Assembly: GCF_028736925.1 (NCBI RefSeq)
Contig: NZ_JAQZAT010000015.1
Coordinates: forward strand, 53,979-117,978
Direction: 5' to 3'
DNA: 64,000 nt
Source of the DNA: Flavivirga sp. 57AJ16
GTDB taxonomy: Bacteria; Bacteroidota; Bacteroidia; Flavobacteriales; Flavobacteriaceae
Of this stretch, positions 26,765 to 36,167 are shown one piece after another. How positions within the stretch are numbered: the first letter of the stretch is position 1; each line of letters begins with the position of its first letter. Position numbers and translations under genes: made by a program. The notes below the pieces were generated by a model. The model had not been told where the DNA came from, did no database searches, and worked only from the letters and a program-made list of their open reading frames with translations.

Positions 26765-28576
26765 TTATTTAATGATCAACTGTTGGGTATAATACTTACC
26801 CGTATCTGTTTTTATTTGCACTAAGTATAACCCAGAGGGTAGGTTTGACACGTCTATTGAAGCTGTTTCATCGTAATCGAATTTGATGAGCTGTTTTCCT
26901 GTGAGTGTATGGATTGTAATGAATTCTATTTTTTGGGCCCCTGAATCCAAATAGAAAATTTCCGATGCTGGGTTTGGTACTATTTTCATACCGTTTTTAA
27001 ATTCATTTTCCATAATGGCCAATGAACTATCTTCATCAGCATAAGGCCCAACATCACTGGAGGATACAGGTGTTCCGTAAACAATAGCATCATTACTAAA
27101 ATGATCTGCTCCTGGATTGCTTGTTGAAGGTCTTGGTTGCCCTTGTATGTCTTCATCGACTACCAAGGAAGACAAACCATCTCCTAACAGGGGTGTTGAA
27201 GCACCTGCCTGCCAAAGTGTGCCTACCTCAACCAAATATGGATTGGAATTGACGACCTCTGATGATGAAAAGCTGTAACCATCGCTATTTAAAACCGCAG
27301 ATCCAGTAGGATACATCAAATTAGCGTTCCATAATAACTCACCATTTTGATCGTTGTGGATTTTTATTAGGCTATTTTGTGAACCTGTCACTAAATTATT
27401 GGCCAATATAATATCTATTAAGGGCTTATCGTACGATCCATTGCTTTTGGCATATCCAATTTCAATACCATACGTATTATTTACTAGTGTATTATAAGCA
27501 ATGGTAATACGTTCGCCCCTAAAATGAAGTCCATAATTGGTATCGACCCCATCTATGGCATCACCTTGGGTTAGGGTAATAGGAGCATCAAAAAGTGTCC
27601 CTTCCAACCCTTCAAAATAGTTATTAATAATGATGTGGTCAGTTCCATAAGCCCTTACACCTCCTGTATACAAGGTTTGTAAATCAAGATTACCATTTGC
27701 TTTTCCGCCCCCAAAGAAATAGTTCCCTTCTACCAAACTTCTATTTCCCTGTCTTAACGTAAGGGTTCCATAACTTCTATAAAAGGTGTTACCTCTAATA
27801 ATATTATCACAAGATTTTACCGACACAATCTCGGGATCACCATCACATTCCTCAAATAAATTATACGCTACGGTAGTGTATCCACTGGTAGTAGACAGTT
27901 GACTATTGCCAACACGTATGGCCTCTTTACCATTTACGACCCTTGGTGCGCTATTATAAAAATAATTGTAATCTATCAAGTCATATTGTGATTGTTGATT
28001 AACACTATGATCCTCATTATATGTGCCGTCAATAGTAATGAAATTGCCTTCAGTTGTTTTGTTCTGAAACTTGTTGTGATCTATGCGGTTATGATGGCTT
28101 AAATATTGAAATGTATAATCGTTGTAATACCCTGTGACAACAACCCACTTCACAGAGGCCGTAGCATGCAACTCAAATTGATTTCGGGTAATCCTAATAT
28201 TGTTTGAGCCTTCTAGCTTAACCATGGTATTATTTCCGGTACAATCGAAAACAAAACCTTCTAGAATTAGGTGCGCTGCCTTCTTAAAGACAAAATGGGA
28301 GTCTCCGGTCAAGGTTACCCCTCCCACGTTTTCAGCCTTTATGGTAATTGGGTTATCGGCAGTGGCATTGGCCGTGAAGCTACAATAAAAATCATTGTAA
28401 CTACCATCTGAAACAATAAACACTTCCCCTGGTGATGCACTGTTCACGAGATTTTGCAAATTGCTATCTGTATTTACATATGTTTGACCATGCGAACCTA
28501 TAGCACTTAAAATGCATATCAAGTATATGGTCTTTCGTATTAAAGAGGGTTTTGTATGTTTGATAAAGGGCTCCAT
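26765..28576 (-). CDS. PL6 alginate lyase with T9SS sorting tail
   Basis: 603 residues. Signal peptide to about residue 30, a PL6 (chondroitinase-B-like) right-handed beta-helix to about 480, and a C-terminal T9SS type A domain (from NPASEIFYLDSG to QQLIIK) that sends it outside the cell. The catalytic Lys and Arg are seen as SVKS and TLRQGNR, 21 residues apart as in characterised PL6 enzymes. The calcium-site Glu-x-Glu is Asp-Pro-Glu here. Last gene of the alginate operon, 4 bp after the LRR gene. The neighbours rule for alginate over chondroitin. Confidence 0.88.
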   Translation of the reverse strand: MEPFIKHTKPSLIRKTIYLICILSAIGSHGQTYVNTDSNLQNLVNSASPGEVFIVSDGSYNDFYCSFTANATADNPITIKAENVGGVTLTGDSHFVFKKAAHLILEGFVFDCTGNNTMVKLEGSNNIRITRNQFELHATASVKWVVVTGYYNDYTFQYLSHHNRIDHNKFQNKTTEGNFITIDGTYNEDHSVNQQSQYDLIDYNYFYNSAPRVVNGKEAIRVGNSQLSTTSGYTTVAYNLFEECDGDPEIVSVKSCDNIIRGNTFYRSYGTLTLRQGNRSLVEGNYFFGGGKANGNLDLQTLYTGGVRAYGTDHIIINNYFEGLEGTLFDAPITLTQGDAIDGVDTNYGLHFRGERITIAYNTLVNNTYGIEIGYAKSNGSYDKPLIDIILANNLVTGSQNSLIKIHNDQNGELLWNANLMYPTGSAVLNSDGYSFSSSEVVNSNPYLVEVGTLWQAGASTPLLGDGLSSLVVDEDIQGQPRPSTSNPGADHFSNDAIVYGTPVSSSDVGPYADEDSSLAIMENEFKNGMKIVPNPASEIFYLDSGAQKIEFITIHTLTGKQLIKFDYDETASIDVSNLPSGLYLVQIKTDTGKYYTQQLIIK

Positions 28577-28580
28577 GAAT

Positions 28581-29732
28581 TTATTGTTTTATAAGTTTCT
28601 TAACCAGCATATGCCCCTCTTCATCTTTAAATTGTAAATGATATATCCCATTTGTGAGGTTACTTAGGTCAATTTCATGGTTAGCCATATCCACTTTACC
28701 TGAATAGACCATTTGTCCACTAAGATTAAACAACTTGTAATTCACCTGGTTCAAAGTATGGATATTCAATTCCATATTAAACGGATTAGGAAAAACATGT
28801 AGGTTTGGGAAATGATTAGATGTCACAGATAGAATCGCTGCACAGGCATCTGCGTCAACCACAAAATTAGTGGTTCCATTTACACTATAATTGCTACCTA
28901 ATGCCGTTTCAAGATCTCCCCCAGGTTCAAAATGTGATGGATTATCGGTATAAACACAAGTTAAACTGGGATTGGAACTAATTTTAAAATAGGTAAATAC
29001 CGTATATGGTATACTCCCCAAATCGATGCTAGATAGATCATTTTCATAAGCACCCAATTTTTCCAACCCAAGATTAGCTGAGACATCTAAATCGCCAGTA
29101 ACATTATTATTTTGAAACCTTAAATAGGTAAGTGTTGTTAAGTCCGAAATATCTATACTGGTCAATTGATTCTCATAAACATCCAATCTAAAAATCCCAG
29201 TATTTCCACTAATATCTATATTTGTTAAGCCATTATTCTGCACATACACATACCTTAGTCTAGTAGGATCTGCACCTGCGTTTAGGGTCGCGTTCGATAA
29301 ATCCAATGAGGTCAATCCGCATTCATAGGCTTTGACATGGTATAATTTGGTACAGCCGCTAAAATTCAGGGATGTTAGCCCAGAATTGCCATAACAATAA
29401 AAATTAGTTAATAGATCCAATCCAGACAGATCTATTTCCCCTATAATAGCATTGTTTTGGCAGTACAAATTTTTAAGTTTCGGAAACTGGTTAACACCGG
29501 ACAAGTCCGCAACAGTGGTTACACTAGCACCTGGCAAATCTATATCTGTTATTAAATTAATATCTGTAAAAGTTATAAAACCATCTGTAGTATCTCCATC
29601 TGGAGTTATATTTGAAACGAATTGTGTTTCCAAATAGGCTTCAAAGGCGTCATCTGGTATAGACACCGTCGTTTGCGATAGTACAATTGCACTTATAAGT
29701 ACAATAACACAAAAAAGTAGTTTAGTTTTCAA
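28581..29732 (-). CDS. Leucine-rich-repeat protein with T9SS sorting tail
   Basis: 383 residues with signal peptide (ending VLSQ), an EF-hand-like 'DGDTTDGFITFTDI' near residue 45, about eight irregular 20-23-residue leucine-rich repeats of the bacterial type (NLYCQNN, VYVQNNGLTNIDISGN, LRFQNNNVTGDLDVS), and a T9SS type A domain (VFPNPFNMELNIHTL to VKKLIKQ). Secreted or surface-attached. It lies between an esterase and a PL6 lyase in the alginate operon, an unusual partner. It may bind polysaccharide or other surface proteins. Function inferred only. Confidence 0.8.
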   Translation of the reverse strand: MKTKLLFCVIVLISAIVLSQTTVSIPDDAFEAYLETQFVSNITPDGDTTDGFITFTDINLITDIDLPGASVTTVADLSGVNQFPKLKNLYCQNNAIIGEIDLSGLDLLTNFYCYGNSGLTSLNFSGCTKLYHVKAYECGLTSLDLSNATLNAGADPTRLRYVYVQNNGLTNIDISGNTGIFRLDVYENQLTSIDISDLTTLTYLRFQNNNVTGDLDVSANLGLEKLGAYENDLSSIDLGSIPYTVFTYFKISSNPSLTCVYTDNPSHFEPGGDLETALGSNYSVNGTTNFVVDADACAAILSVTSNHFPNLHVFPNPFNMELNIHTLNQVNYKLFNLSGQMVYSGKVDMANHEIDLSNLTNGIYHLQFKDEEGHMLVKKLIKQ

Positions 29733-29787
29733 AATTTATGTTTTTAAATAGTTAGTATTCCTGTTAATTGTTTTCACGACCCTTTTA

Positions 29788-29951
29788 AACCAATTATTAA
29801 TTGAAATGAGCTACAGAAAACGACATTGCTTATTTGTTTTAGCCTGCTGCGAGTTATTTGCATAGCCTAAGCTATGGAAATGATGAGTAAAGTGATAAAA
29901 CGAATTAATGAATGAGTTTAAATAGCGTATTTTAATTCATAATTGGTATTA
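29788..29951. repeat. Palindromic element C inside the alginate operon
   Basis: 164-bp unit between the LRR gene and the esterase gene, with imperfect terminal inverted repeats (AAACCAATTATTAATTG at left, TTCATAATTGGTATT at right) and the core CCATAGC...GCTATGCAA (29858-29877, minus strand). Its last 20 bases (29932-29951) run into the esterase reading frame and supply its final codons and stop. The 17758-17820 element matches its right end almost base for base. Confidence 0.85.
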
Positions 29952-30813
29952 AACCCAAATCGTCTAAAAACGTCCACATGCGTTTACTAAAAAGCGATTT
30001 TTCTTCTTTTGTCAACCCGCCATGTTTTCCCCCTGGAATGGTTAAAAAATCAACTTTTACATCGTATTCCAACAGCTTATCGTAAAGTGCCTTGGATTGT
30101 TGGTATGGGACTGTGGGGTCATCATCGCCATGGATTATAAATATCGGCGGACTTTTATGGTTCACATAATACAATGGAGAAACCGATTTTATAAAGACCT
30201 CATCTCCAAAGCCATCTCCCAACCATCTTTTGGCAGATTTCCAATAACTCAAGGGCAATAAATCGGTAACACCATATTTATCTATTATGGCAGCCACTTT
30301 TATCTCTCCATTATAAGGACAATTAGTATCGAATTCTTTATTATTGGCCAATAGTCCAGCCATTAATGCCAAATGACCTCCGGAAGAGCCTCCCATAACA
30401 ACAATTTTATTGGTATCGATATTGAGTTCCTTAGCGTGCTTAAATAAGTATATGAGTGCACATCTCACATCTTGTACTGCTCCTGGTGCAGGTGACACAT
30501 CTACCAAGCGATACTCAACATTAGCAACGGCATAGCCATTTTTAAAAAAAGATCCATAGCCAGTTTGCGACTCCTTCACACCGTGGTTCCATCCACCGCC
30601 ATGAATATTCATCACTACCGGTGTGGGGGTACTGGAATTTGGATTGGTATAAAGGTCCATTCTCCCTTCCCAACCATCTACTACGGTATAGACAACATCA
30701 ATTTGAGCATCGTAACTGGCAGGATACGTTACAGGTTTGTATTTCTTTTCTTGTCCATAAACAGAAACAAAACCGTATAAACTAAAAATTGACAAAAGAA
30801 CTAATGTTTTCAT
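29932..30813 (-). CDS. Exported alpha/beta-hydrolase esterase (BD-FAE/Aes-like)
   Basis: 293 residues with a Sec signal peptide (ending VSVYGQ). The alpha/beta-hydrolase core shows the oxyanion HGGGW (HSL-type), nucleophile GGSSGGH, an Asp in HGDDDPTVP and a His in PGGKHGG, a complete triad. Likely a carbohydrate acyl esterase. It is the thirteenth gene of the alginate operon, just downstream of PL7. The final residues (LIPIMN) are encoded by a palindromic repeat, suggesting that insertion changed the native C-terminus. Confidence 0.85.
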   Translation of the reverse strand: MKTLVLLSIFSLYGFVSVYGQEKKYKPVTYPASYDAQIDVVYTVVDGWEGRMDLYTNPNSSTPTPVVMNIHGGGWNHGVKESQTGYGSFFKNGYAVANVEYRLVDVSPAPGAVQDVRCALIYLFKHAKELNIDTNKIVVMGGSSGGHLALMAGLLANNKEFDTNCPYNGEIKVAAIIDKYGVTDLLPLSYWKSAKRWLGDGFGDEVFIKSVSPLYYVNHKSPPIFIIHGDDDPTVPYQQSKALYDKLLEYDVKVDFLTIPGGKHGGLTKEEKSLFSKRMWTFLDDLGLIPIMN

Positions 30814-30827
30814 ATCTTCTAGTGTGT

Positions 30828-31757
30828 TTAGTGTGTTACTTTAAGATTGTAATATTTAATTGAAGCATGTGCCGTTGGGTCTGTTGCTGTTAAATAATTT
30901 CCTGCCTTGAAATAGTTTTCGAAAGGCCATTTTTCAAGACTTATATCCTGGAAAGTATAGTTTTTATTGTTTGCACTAATCATAATTTCACCTTGTCTGG
31001 CCGTAATTTTTATTTGAAAACTGTCAAACCCAACATAACCGAAATCGTACTTTATGTCCGTCCAGGTTGATGAACTATCGTCGTATAAATCCAGTCCGCT
31101 TGTAGACTCGTCCACTAAGGTTTTTTTATAAGCAAAAAGTTTACCGTCTATCCAAATCATTTTAAGCAATGGAGGTGCATGGTTACTACTAAAATTATAT
31201 GTCGTCATATCTTCTTGCGATATTATACCATGTATTTGCATGACAATGATACGATGGTATTGTCTGCTGGTTTCGGTATCATTGGAAACACTTGCAACTT
31301 GTAAGGTCCCATCCATTACCCCGCCTTCGACCAAGCTCCAATTATCGTAATTGCTTCCGGGTGTTTGCTGCTCTCTAAGTTCAGTTCTTGGATAACTACT
31401 ATTGGCCGTGGTTGCATTGCCTGGATAGGTATAAAAAACAATGGAGGTATCGGTGGCATCATCGTACATAAATGGCTGTAAATCGGTGATGGTTTGATAC
31501 CCAAAATCAATCAGATCGGATGGTTGGTATTCGTCTGGTTTAGAATCGCCATTTAAATCAACTGGCAAGGTTATTTTCCAGTGATTGAAATCAATATCCG
31601 CATACGAGGCGTTAGGATTTTTATCCTCTTCTTGAGTTTCGTTCAATTGAACCTCTTTATCTTCGGTCGAACATGATAGCAGACTAGCGATAATTAAAAA
31701 ATATATTACCATGGCATTTATATAAAAACATTTTTTTTTGCTTACAACTTTTCTCAT
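30828..31757 (-). CDS. PL7 alginate lyase lipoprotein
   Basis: 309 residues, lipoprotein (SLLSC, Cys29), single PL7 (alginate lyase 2) jelly-roll domain. All three family blocks are visible: RTELREQ (124-130), QIHGI (174-178) and YFKAGNYLT (282-290), giving the catalytic Gln/His/Tyr and Arg. QIH with Ile is often linked to polyG or mixed preference, though this is not decisive. An Asp-rich insert (NGDSKPDEYQ) precedes the core. Probably outer-membrane anchored, supplying oligomers to SusCD. 5 bp downstream of the SGNH esterase gene. Confidence 0.93.
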   Translation of the reverse strand: MRKVVSKKKCFYINAMVIYFLIIASLLSCSTEDKEVQLNETQEEDKNPNASYADIDFNHWKITLPVDLNGDSKPDEYQPSDLIDFGYQTITDLQPFMYDDATDTSIVFYTYPGNATTANSSYPRTELREQQTPGSNYDNWSLVEGGVMDGTLQVASVSNDTETSRQYHRIIVMQIHGIISQEDMTTYNFSSNHAPPLLKMIWIDGKLFAYKKTLVDESTSGLDLYDDSSSTWTDIKYDFGYVGFDSFQIKITARQGEIMISANNKNYTFQDISLEKWPFENYFKAGNYLTATDPTAHASIKYYNLKVTH

Positions 31758-31762
31758 CCTGT

Positions 31763-33673
31763 TTAATTTTTAGTTGTTTTAAATGGTGGTGCAGGCAACC
31801 CACTTTTATTAAAAACCATGACCTCCCCAGGGGCATCTTCCCACAAGTACCTGACTATCTGTGGCGATTTTATTTCTTTAGCGTGTAGACGTATAACATT
31901 TTTTGAAACCTGCTTGGCACTGGCTTTCTTGAATGTGTTTCCGTCATTGGAAACCACAAAGCCATTTATGTTATTGGTATCACCTTTTATTATTAAAGAC
32001 TCATTGAACGTCACCAATACCTCTTCCGAGTTAAACTGGACTTCACTAACCCCTGGCCCTCCTAGTGCTGCCCGTTTGTCTCCATAGGCTAAATTGTAAG
32101 CAGCAAGCGCTAATCTCCTTCCTACTTCTTGTTTGTTTTTGGGGTGTACATCGGCGTCTTCACCAATATCCAAAGTCACGACCATGGCTGTTTTATTTAG
32201 ATCCAAAGCGGCAGCTTGGGCTTCCCGTATGGCAGGTTCCCTATTCCCTTGGTTGGCATAGTTGGCCAACTGAACAAAAAGAAATGGTACTTCTTTGCCC
32301 CATTTACTGCGCCAATCGGTAATCATTTTTGGGAAAAATTGAGCATATTCCTCTGGGTTTTTGGTATTGGATTCACCTTGGTACCAAATAACACCACGTA
32401 TCTTATAATCGAAAAAAGGGTGAACCATACTGTTATATAAGGAACTTGGATAATATCTTGGATGCACTCTGGATGGTGGTTTTGATATCTGTGGCGTCCC
32501 TACTTTATAACACCATTCTCCTACCAATGATAATTTTCTAATCTCCGTTTTTAAATATAAATCGGAATCGGCTCCCCTAAAACCACCTAAATCGAGTAGG
32601 TTTTTTATCTTTATGGTGATTCTGTTTACGCCTTCTTTTAATATTTTGGATGGCACTTTATAAACCCTGTCAAAATCCTTTTTAGTGGAAGCACCAACTT
32701 GAATGCCATTAACATAAGTTACATCTTCGTCATCTATCCTTCCAAGGCTTAGTATTAATTCGCCCTCTAGGTCCCTACGTTTCAATATAAATTCTTTAGT
32801 TACCCATACAACACCATAGGTTTTTTTCAAATCCGTATTTCGCCATAAAGATGGCAACCTGAAAACCTCCCAATTGGAATAATCGGTATCTATAGATTCC
32901 CAATGTTCCTTAATTCCTAAATCTTGCTCGTCTTGGGTCTTGGAGTAAACTTTATGGGCCTTTTTATAATCCATCATTGCTTTTTCCATATCCATTCCCG
33001 CCATAGATTTCAAAAGTTCTCGACGAACTGGATCGTGTTCAAAGAACTTAGCATCCATCCAAGCTTCAATATTGGTTCCTCCCCAGGAGGCATTGACAAG
33101 TCCTATGGGAATATTATAGGTTTCATATAGGTTTTTTCCAAAGAAATAAGCCACTGCCGAAAACCCTTTGGCATTATTTGGCGTACAGCTTTTCCAGCTA
33201 CCGGACGGCAATTCGGTTTCTTGGGTACCCGCCATGATTCTGGGAACTGTAAACAGCTTTATATTTTCATAATTGGCCTTTGCCAATTCATCTTCACCAT
33301 GCAATGCATTCTCAATTTTCCAAGCCATATTGGATTGTCCCGAACAAAACCAAACATCACCCAAATAAACATCAGAGAGGACAATGGTATTGTCTCCTTT
33401 CACCTGTATTTCATAGGGTCCTCCTGCAGGTTGAGGGTCGAATAAAACTGCCCACCGCCCCGCTTTATCGGCGACTGTTGTTAGTGTCATTCCTAGGAAA
33501 TTTACCGAAACCGTTTCATCGACCGCCGCGGTACCGTATATATGGATAGGTTCGTTACGCTGAAGTACCATATGACTGGAAAAAAACCGTGGCAACTCCA
33601 CCTTGGCCAATAATGGGTCATGACACATCAAGAGCATCAAGAACAATCCAATATGTTTGAGTTTACAATACAT
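31763..33673 (-). CDS. Exported SGNH O-acetylesterase (sialate O-acetylesterase family)
   Basis: 636 residues with signal peptide. The SGNH esterase is split around an inserted beta-sandwich (about 250-400). Motifs: SGQSNM (Ser111 as nucleophile), GVIWYQGESN, and DVHPKNK carrying the catalytic Asp/His. The family removes O-acetyl groups from sugars; the 'sialate' name is historical. No sialic acid genes are present. Inside an alginate operon the probable substrate is O-acetylated mannuronate. Its start overlaps the end of the aldolase gene by 11 bp (33663-33673), indicating coupling. Confidence 0.87.
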   Translation of the reverse strand: MYCKLKHIGLFLMLLMCHDPLLAKVELPRFFSSHMVLQRNEPIHIYGTAAVDETVSVNFLGMTLTTVADKAGRWAVLFDPQPAGGPYEIQVKGDNTIVLSDVYLGDVWFCSGQSNMAWKIENALHGEDELAKANYENIKLFTVPRIMAGTQETELPSGSWKSCTPNNAKGFSAVAYFFGKNLYETYNIPIGLVNASWGGTNIEAWMDAKFFEHDPVRRELLKSMAGMDMEKAMMDYKKAHKVYSKTQDEQDLGIKEHWESIDTDYSNWEVFRLPSLWRNTDLKKTYGVVWVTKEFILKRRDLEGELILSLGRIDDEDVTYVNGIQVGASTKKDFDRVYKVPSKILKEGVNRITIKIKNLLDLGGFRGADSDLYLKTEIRKLSLVGEWCYKVGTPQISKPPSRVHPRYYPSSLYNSMVHPFFDYKIRGVIWYQGESNTKNPEEYAQFFPKMITDWRSKWGKEVPFLFVQLANYANQGNREPAIREAQAAALDLNKTAMVVTLDIGEDADVHPKNKQEVGRRLALAAYNLAYGDKRAALGGPGVSEVQFNSEEVLVTFNESLIIKGDTNNINGFVVSNDGNTFKKASAKQVSKNVIRLHAKEIKSPQIVRYLWEDAPGEVMVFNKSGLPAPPFKTTKN

Positions 33674-34316
33674 TTAATATTTCTTTACAGGTTTCGGATA
33701 TAGCTTGATAGTTAAACTCCCCAGCTTTATTCCTTTTAAACAAACTGGAACCAATTCCTACACAATGCACCCCAGCATTTAAATAAGCTTTAACGTCCTC
33801 TTTATCTGCTTTTATCCCACCACTTGGCATGAGTTTTAATTCTGGACAGGGTGACAGAACAGATTTTATAAATTTCGATCCGCCTAAACTATCCACGGGA
33901 AACACTTTTACAAGAGTGGCGCCATTTTGGTAAGCCGTGTACATTTCAGATAAAGTGAAACATCCAGGGATCCAAGGGATATTATGTTCTTTGCAAACTT
34001 GGCCCACATTTGTATCTAAAATCGGAGTGACTATAAACCGGGCGCCAATAGCTATAAATCTTTGGGCATCCTCTACTGTTTTAATGGTTCCAATACCCAA
34101 CACCAAATCGGGATATGCCGTTGCACTCCAACTCAATAATTCCTTAAACACTTCATGGGCATTGCTTCCTCGATTCGTGAACTCAATTTCTTTAATCCCT
34201 CCCTCATAGCAGGCTCTAATTAGTCTTTTACAAACCTCTAAATCGTCATGATAAAACAACGGTATGACCCCTGTTTTAGAGAACGGCAGGTCCGCTTTTT
34301 TTACATTTTTATTCAT
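33663..34316 (-). CDS. eda: KDPG/KHG aldolase
   Basis: 217 residues, class I aldolase. It cleaves 2-keto-3-deoxy-6-phosphogluconate to pyruvate and glyceraldehyde-3-P, the last step of alginate monomer breakdown. The Schiff-base Lys is in LVKVFP (Lys137). Glu45 and Arg49 (IEFTNRG) and TPILD near 98 complete the active site. Soluble. It follows the kinase gene by 12 bp. Confidence 0.93.
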   Translation of the reverse strand: MNKNVKKADLPFSKTGVIPLFYHDDLEVCKRLIRACYEGGIKEIEFTNRGSNAHEVFKELLSWSATAYPDLVLGIGTIKTVEDAQRFIAIGARFIVTPILDTNVGQVCKEHNIPWIPGCFTLSEMYTAYQNGATLVKVFPVDSLGGSKFIKSVLSPCPELKLMPSGGIKADKEDVKAYLNAGVHCVGIGSSLFKRNKAGEFNYQAISETCKEILNVL

Positions 34317-34328
34317 ATAGAATTCTTT

Positions 34329-35366
34329 TTACCTAGCGACACGCCCAGATGCATCCCCAGACATTAGTTTTAAAACTTCATTTACCGTTACTAAATTTGC
34401 ATCGCCCTTAATAGTATGTTTTAAACATGAGGCCGCTACAGCAAAGTTCAATGCTTCCTGGTCATTATCGTAGGTGTTTAAGGCATAGATTAAACCTCCC
34501 ATAAAGCTATCTCCACCACCTACTCTATCTACGATATCAGTAATTTGATAGGTTGGTGACTTTATCATTTCCTTGCCGTTATACATAACTCCGGCCCAGC
34601 TATTGTGCGAGGCACTAATTGACCCCCTAAGGGTAGTTATTACCTTTTTGGCCCTTGGAAACTTTTCCATCATTTGTGTGCATACAGACAAGAAAGCTTC
34701 TGCCGTAACATCATGGCCATGCTTATGAACATCTAGGTCTTTAGGATGGATTCCAAAATGCTTTTGTGCATCTTCTTCATTGCCTAAAATAACATCGCAA
34801 TATGATGTTAATTCGGTCATGATCGCTTCTGGATCCTTTCCATATTTCCAAAGCTTTGCCCGATAATTCAAATCGGTTGAAATGGTAAGCCCCATTTCAG
34901 AGGCAACTTTCACCGCTTCTAAACAGGCATCGGCCGCACCTTGCGAAATGGCTGGCGTTATACCGGTCCAATGAAACCAATGGGCTTCTTTGAAAACCTT
35001 CTTCCAATCTACCATACCAGCCTCTATTTGAGCCATTGCAGAATGCGCTCTGTCATATACTACTTTACTGCCTCGGCTTACGGCACCTGTTTCCAAAAAA
35101 TATATTCCCAAGCGATCCCCTCCAAAAAGCACATGGTTAATACCTACATTTCGCTTTCGCATTTCCATCATAGCACAATCGCCAATGTCGTTTTTTGGAA
35201 CCCTAGTCACAAACTCTACGGGAAGTCCATAATTTGCCAATGAAACAGCTACATTAGACTCTCCGCCTCCATATATGGCCTCAAATTCGTTAGCTTGTGA
35301 AAACCTTAAATGCGCTTTGGGAGCAAGGCGTAACATAATCTCTCCAAACGTTACTATCTTCTTCAT
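34329..35366 (-). CDS. kdgK: 2-keto-3-deoxygluconate kinase (PfkB family)
   Basis: 345 residues, PfkB-family sugar kinase. N-terminal 'GGGESNVAVSLANYGLPVEFV' substrate motif and C-terminal anion-hole motif read as GGGDSFMGG (usual form GAGDS) with Asp as base. It phosphorylates KDG to KDPG. Position between the DEH reductase and the KDPG aldolase fixes the substrate. A Lys in KKVITTLRGS lies in the usual ATP-binding strand. Spacing to neighbours is 12-20 bp, so one transcript. Confidence 0.92.
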   Translation of the reverse strand: MKKIVTFGEIMLRLAPKAHLRFSQANEFEAIYGGGESNVAVSLANYGLPVEFVTRVPKNDIGDCAMMEMRKRNVGINHVLFGGDRLGIYFLETGAVSRGSKVVYDRAHSAMAQIEAGMVDWKKVFKEAHWFHWTGITPAISQGAADACLEAVKVASEMGLTISTDLNYRAKLWKYGKDPEAIMTELTSYCDVILGNEEDAQKHFGIHPKDLDVHKHGHDVTAEAFLSVCTQMMEKFPRAKKVITTLRGSISASHNSWAGVMYNGKEMIKSPTYQITDIVDRVGGGDSFMGGLIYALNTYDNDQEALNFAVAASCLKHTIKGDANLVTVNEVLKLMSGDASGRVAR

Positions 35367-35386
35367 ACCTATTCAATTATGTGATT

Positions 35387-36142
35387 TTAACTAAAAGCCA
35401 AGCCACCATTAATGTCAATATTATTACCCGTTAAAAATGAAGATTCATTAGATGCCAAGTAGGACACCAAATCGGCTACTTCACAAGCCTCACCTTCTCG
35501 TTTAAGCGGTGTACCATTGGCCACTTTTTCCCGAACTTCGTTTTTAGTAAAATCATCGTGGAATTTGGTCGCTATCATCCCTGGACAAATGGCATTTACA
35601 CGAATACCCGAAGGCCCAAACTCTTTGGCCAATGATCGTGTAAAGGTCATAACCGCACCTTTTGAAGCTGCATACAAGGAAGCGCCAGGTCCTCCACCAT
35701 CGCGAGCTGCCTGTGAAGCAAAATTTACAATGGAGCCCCCTGCTGCCATAAATGGTCTAACCGCTTTAGTTACTAGTACGACCGACTTAAAATTGACATC
35801 CATTAACAGGTTATAAAACTCGTCATTTATTTGGTCGATGGTCTTTCTAGCAAACAGACCTCCAGCTACATTCACCAAAATATCAATAGATTCCCCATAG
35901 GTATCCACGGCCTTGGACACCATATTATCTATGTCTTTTGGGTTGGTCATATCCCCATATACCGCAATTCCCTCGCCACCAATTTTTTTAATTTCTTCCA
36001 AGGTTATTTTTCCATCTTCTTCACTATCGTAATAGTTTACCACAACTTTGGCTCCCTCTTGGGCCAATTTTATGGAAATGGCTCTACCAATATCTCTTGC
36101 GCCACCGGTTACAATTGCTACTTTATCTTTTAAATTGCTCAT
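35387..36142 (-). CDS. SDR dehydrogenase, likely DEH reductase
   Basis: 251 residues, classical short-chain dehydrogenase: TGGARDIG (12-19), NVAGG (91-95), Ser143, and Tyr157-x3-Lys161 in LYAASK. In alginate operons this gene reduces 4-deoxy-L-erythro-5-hexoseulose uronate (DEH) to 2-keto-3-deoxygluconate with NAD(P)H. The cofactor-preference residue after the second strand (NYYDSEED) is not a clear Arg or Asp, so NADH versus NADPH cannot be told. Flanked by the transporter and KdgK. Confidence 0.87.
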   Translation of the reverse strand: MSNLKDKVAIVTGGARDIGRAISIKLAQEGAKVVVNYYDSEEDGKITLEEIKKIGGEGIAVYGDMTNPKDIDNMVSKAVDTYGESIDILVNVAGGLFARKTIDQINDEFYNLLMDVNFKSVVLVTKAVRPFMAAGGSIVNFASQAARDGGGPGASLYAASKGAVMTFTRSLAKEFGPSGIRVNAICPGMIATKFHDDFTKNEVREKVANGTPLKREGEACEVADLVSYLASNESSFLTGNNIDINGGLAFS

Positions 36143-36167
36143 CTTAAAAATTTTAATTATATATTGA

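Noticed and set aside
31763..33673. Sialic acid catabolism
   Set aside because: Only the family name suggests it; no neuraminidase, NanA or NanE is nearby and the gene overlaps the alginate aldolase gene.
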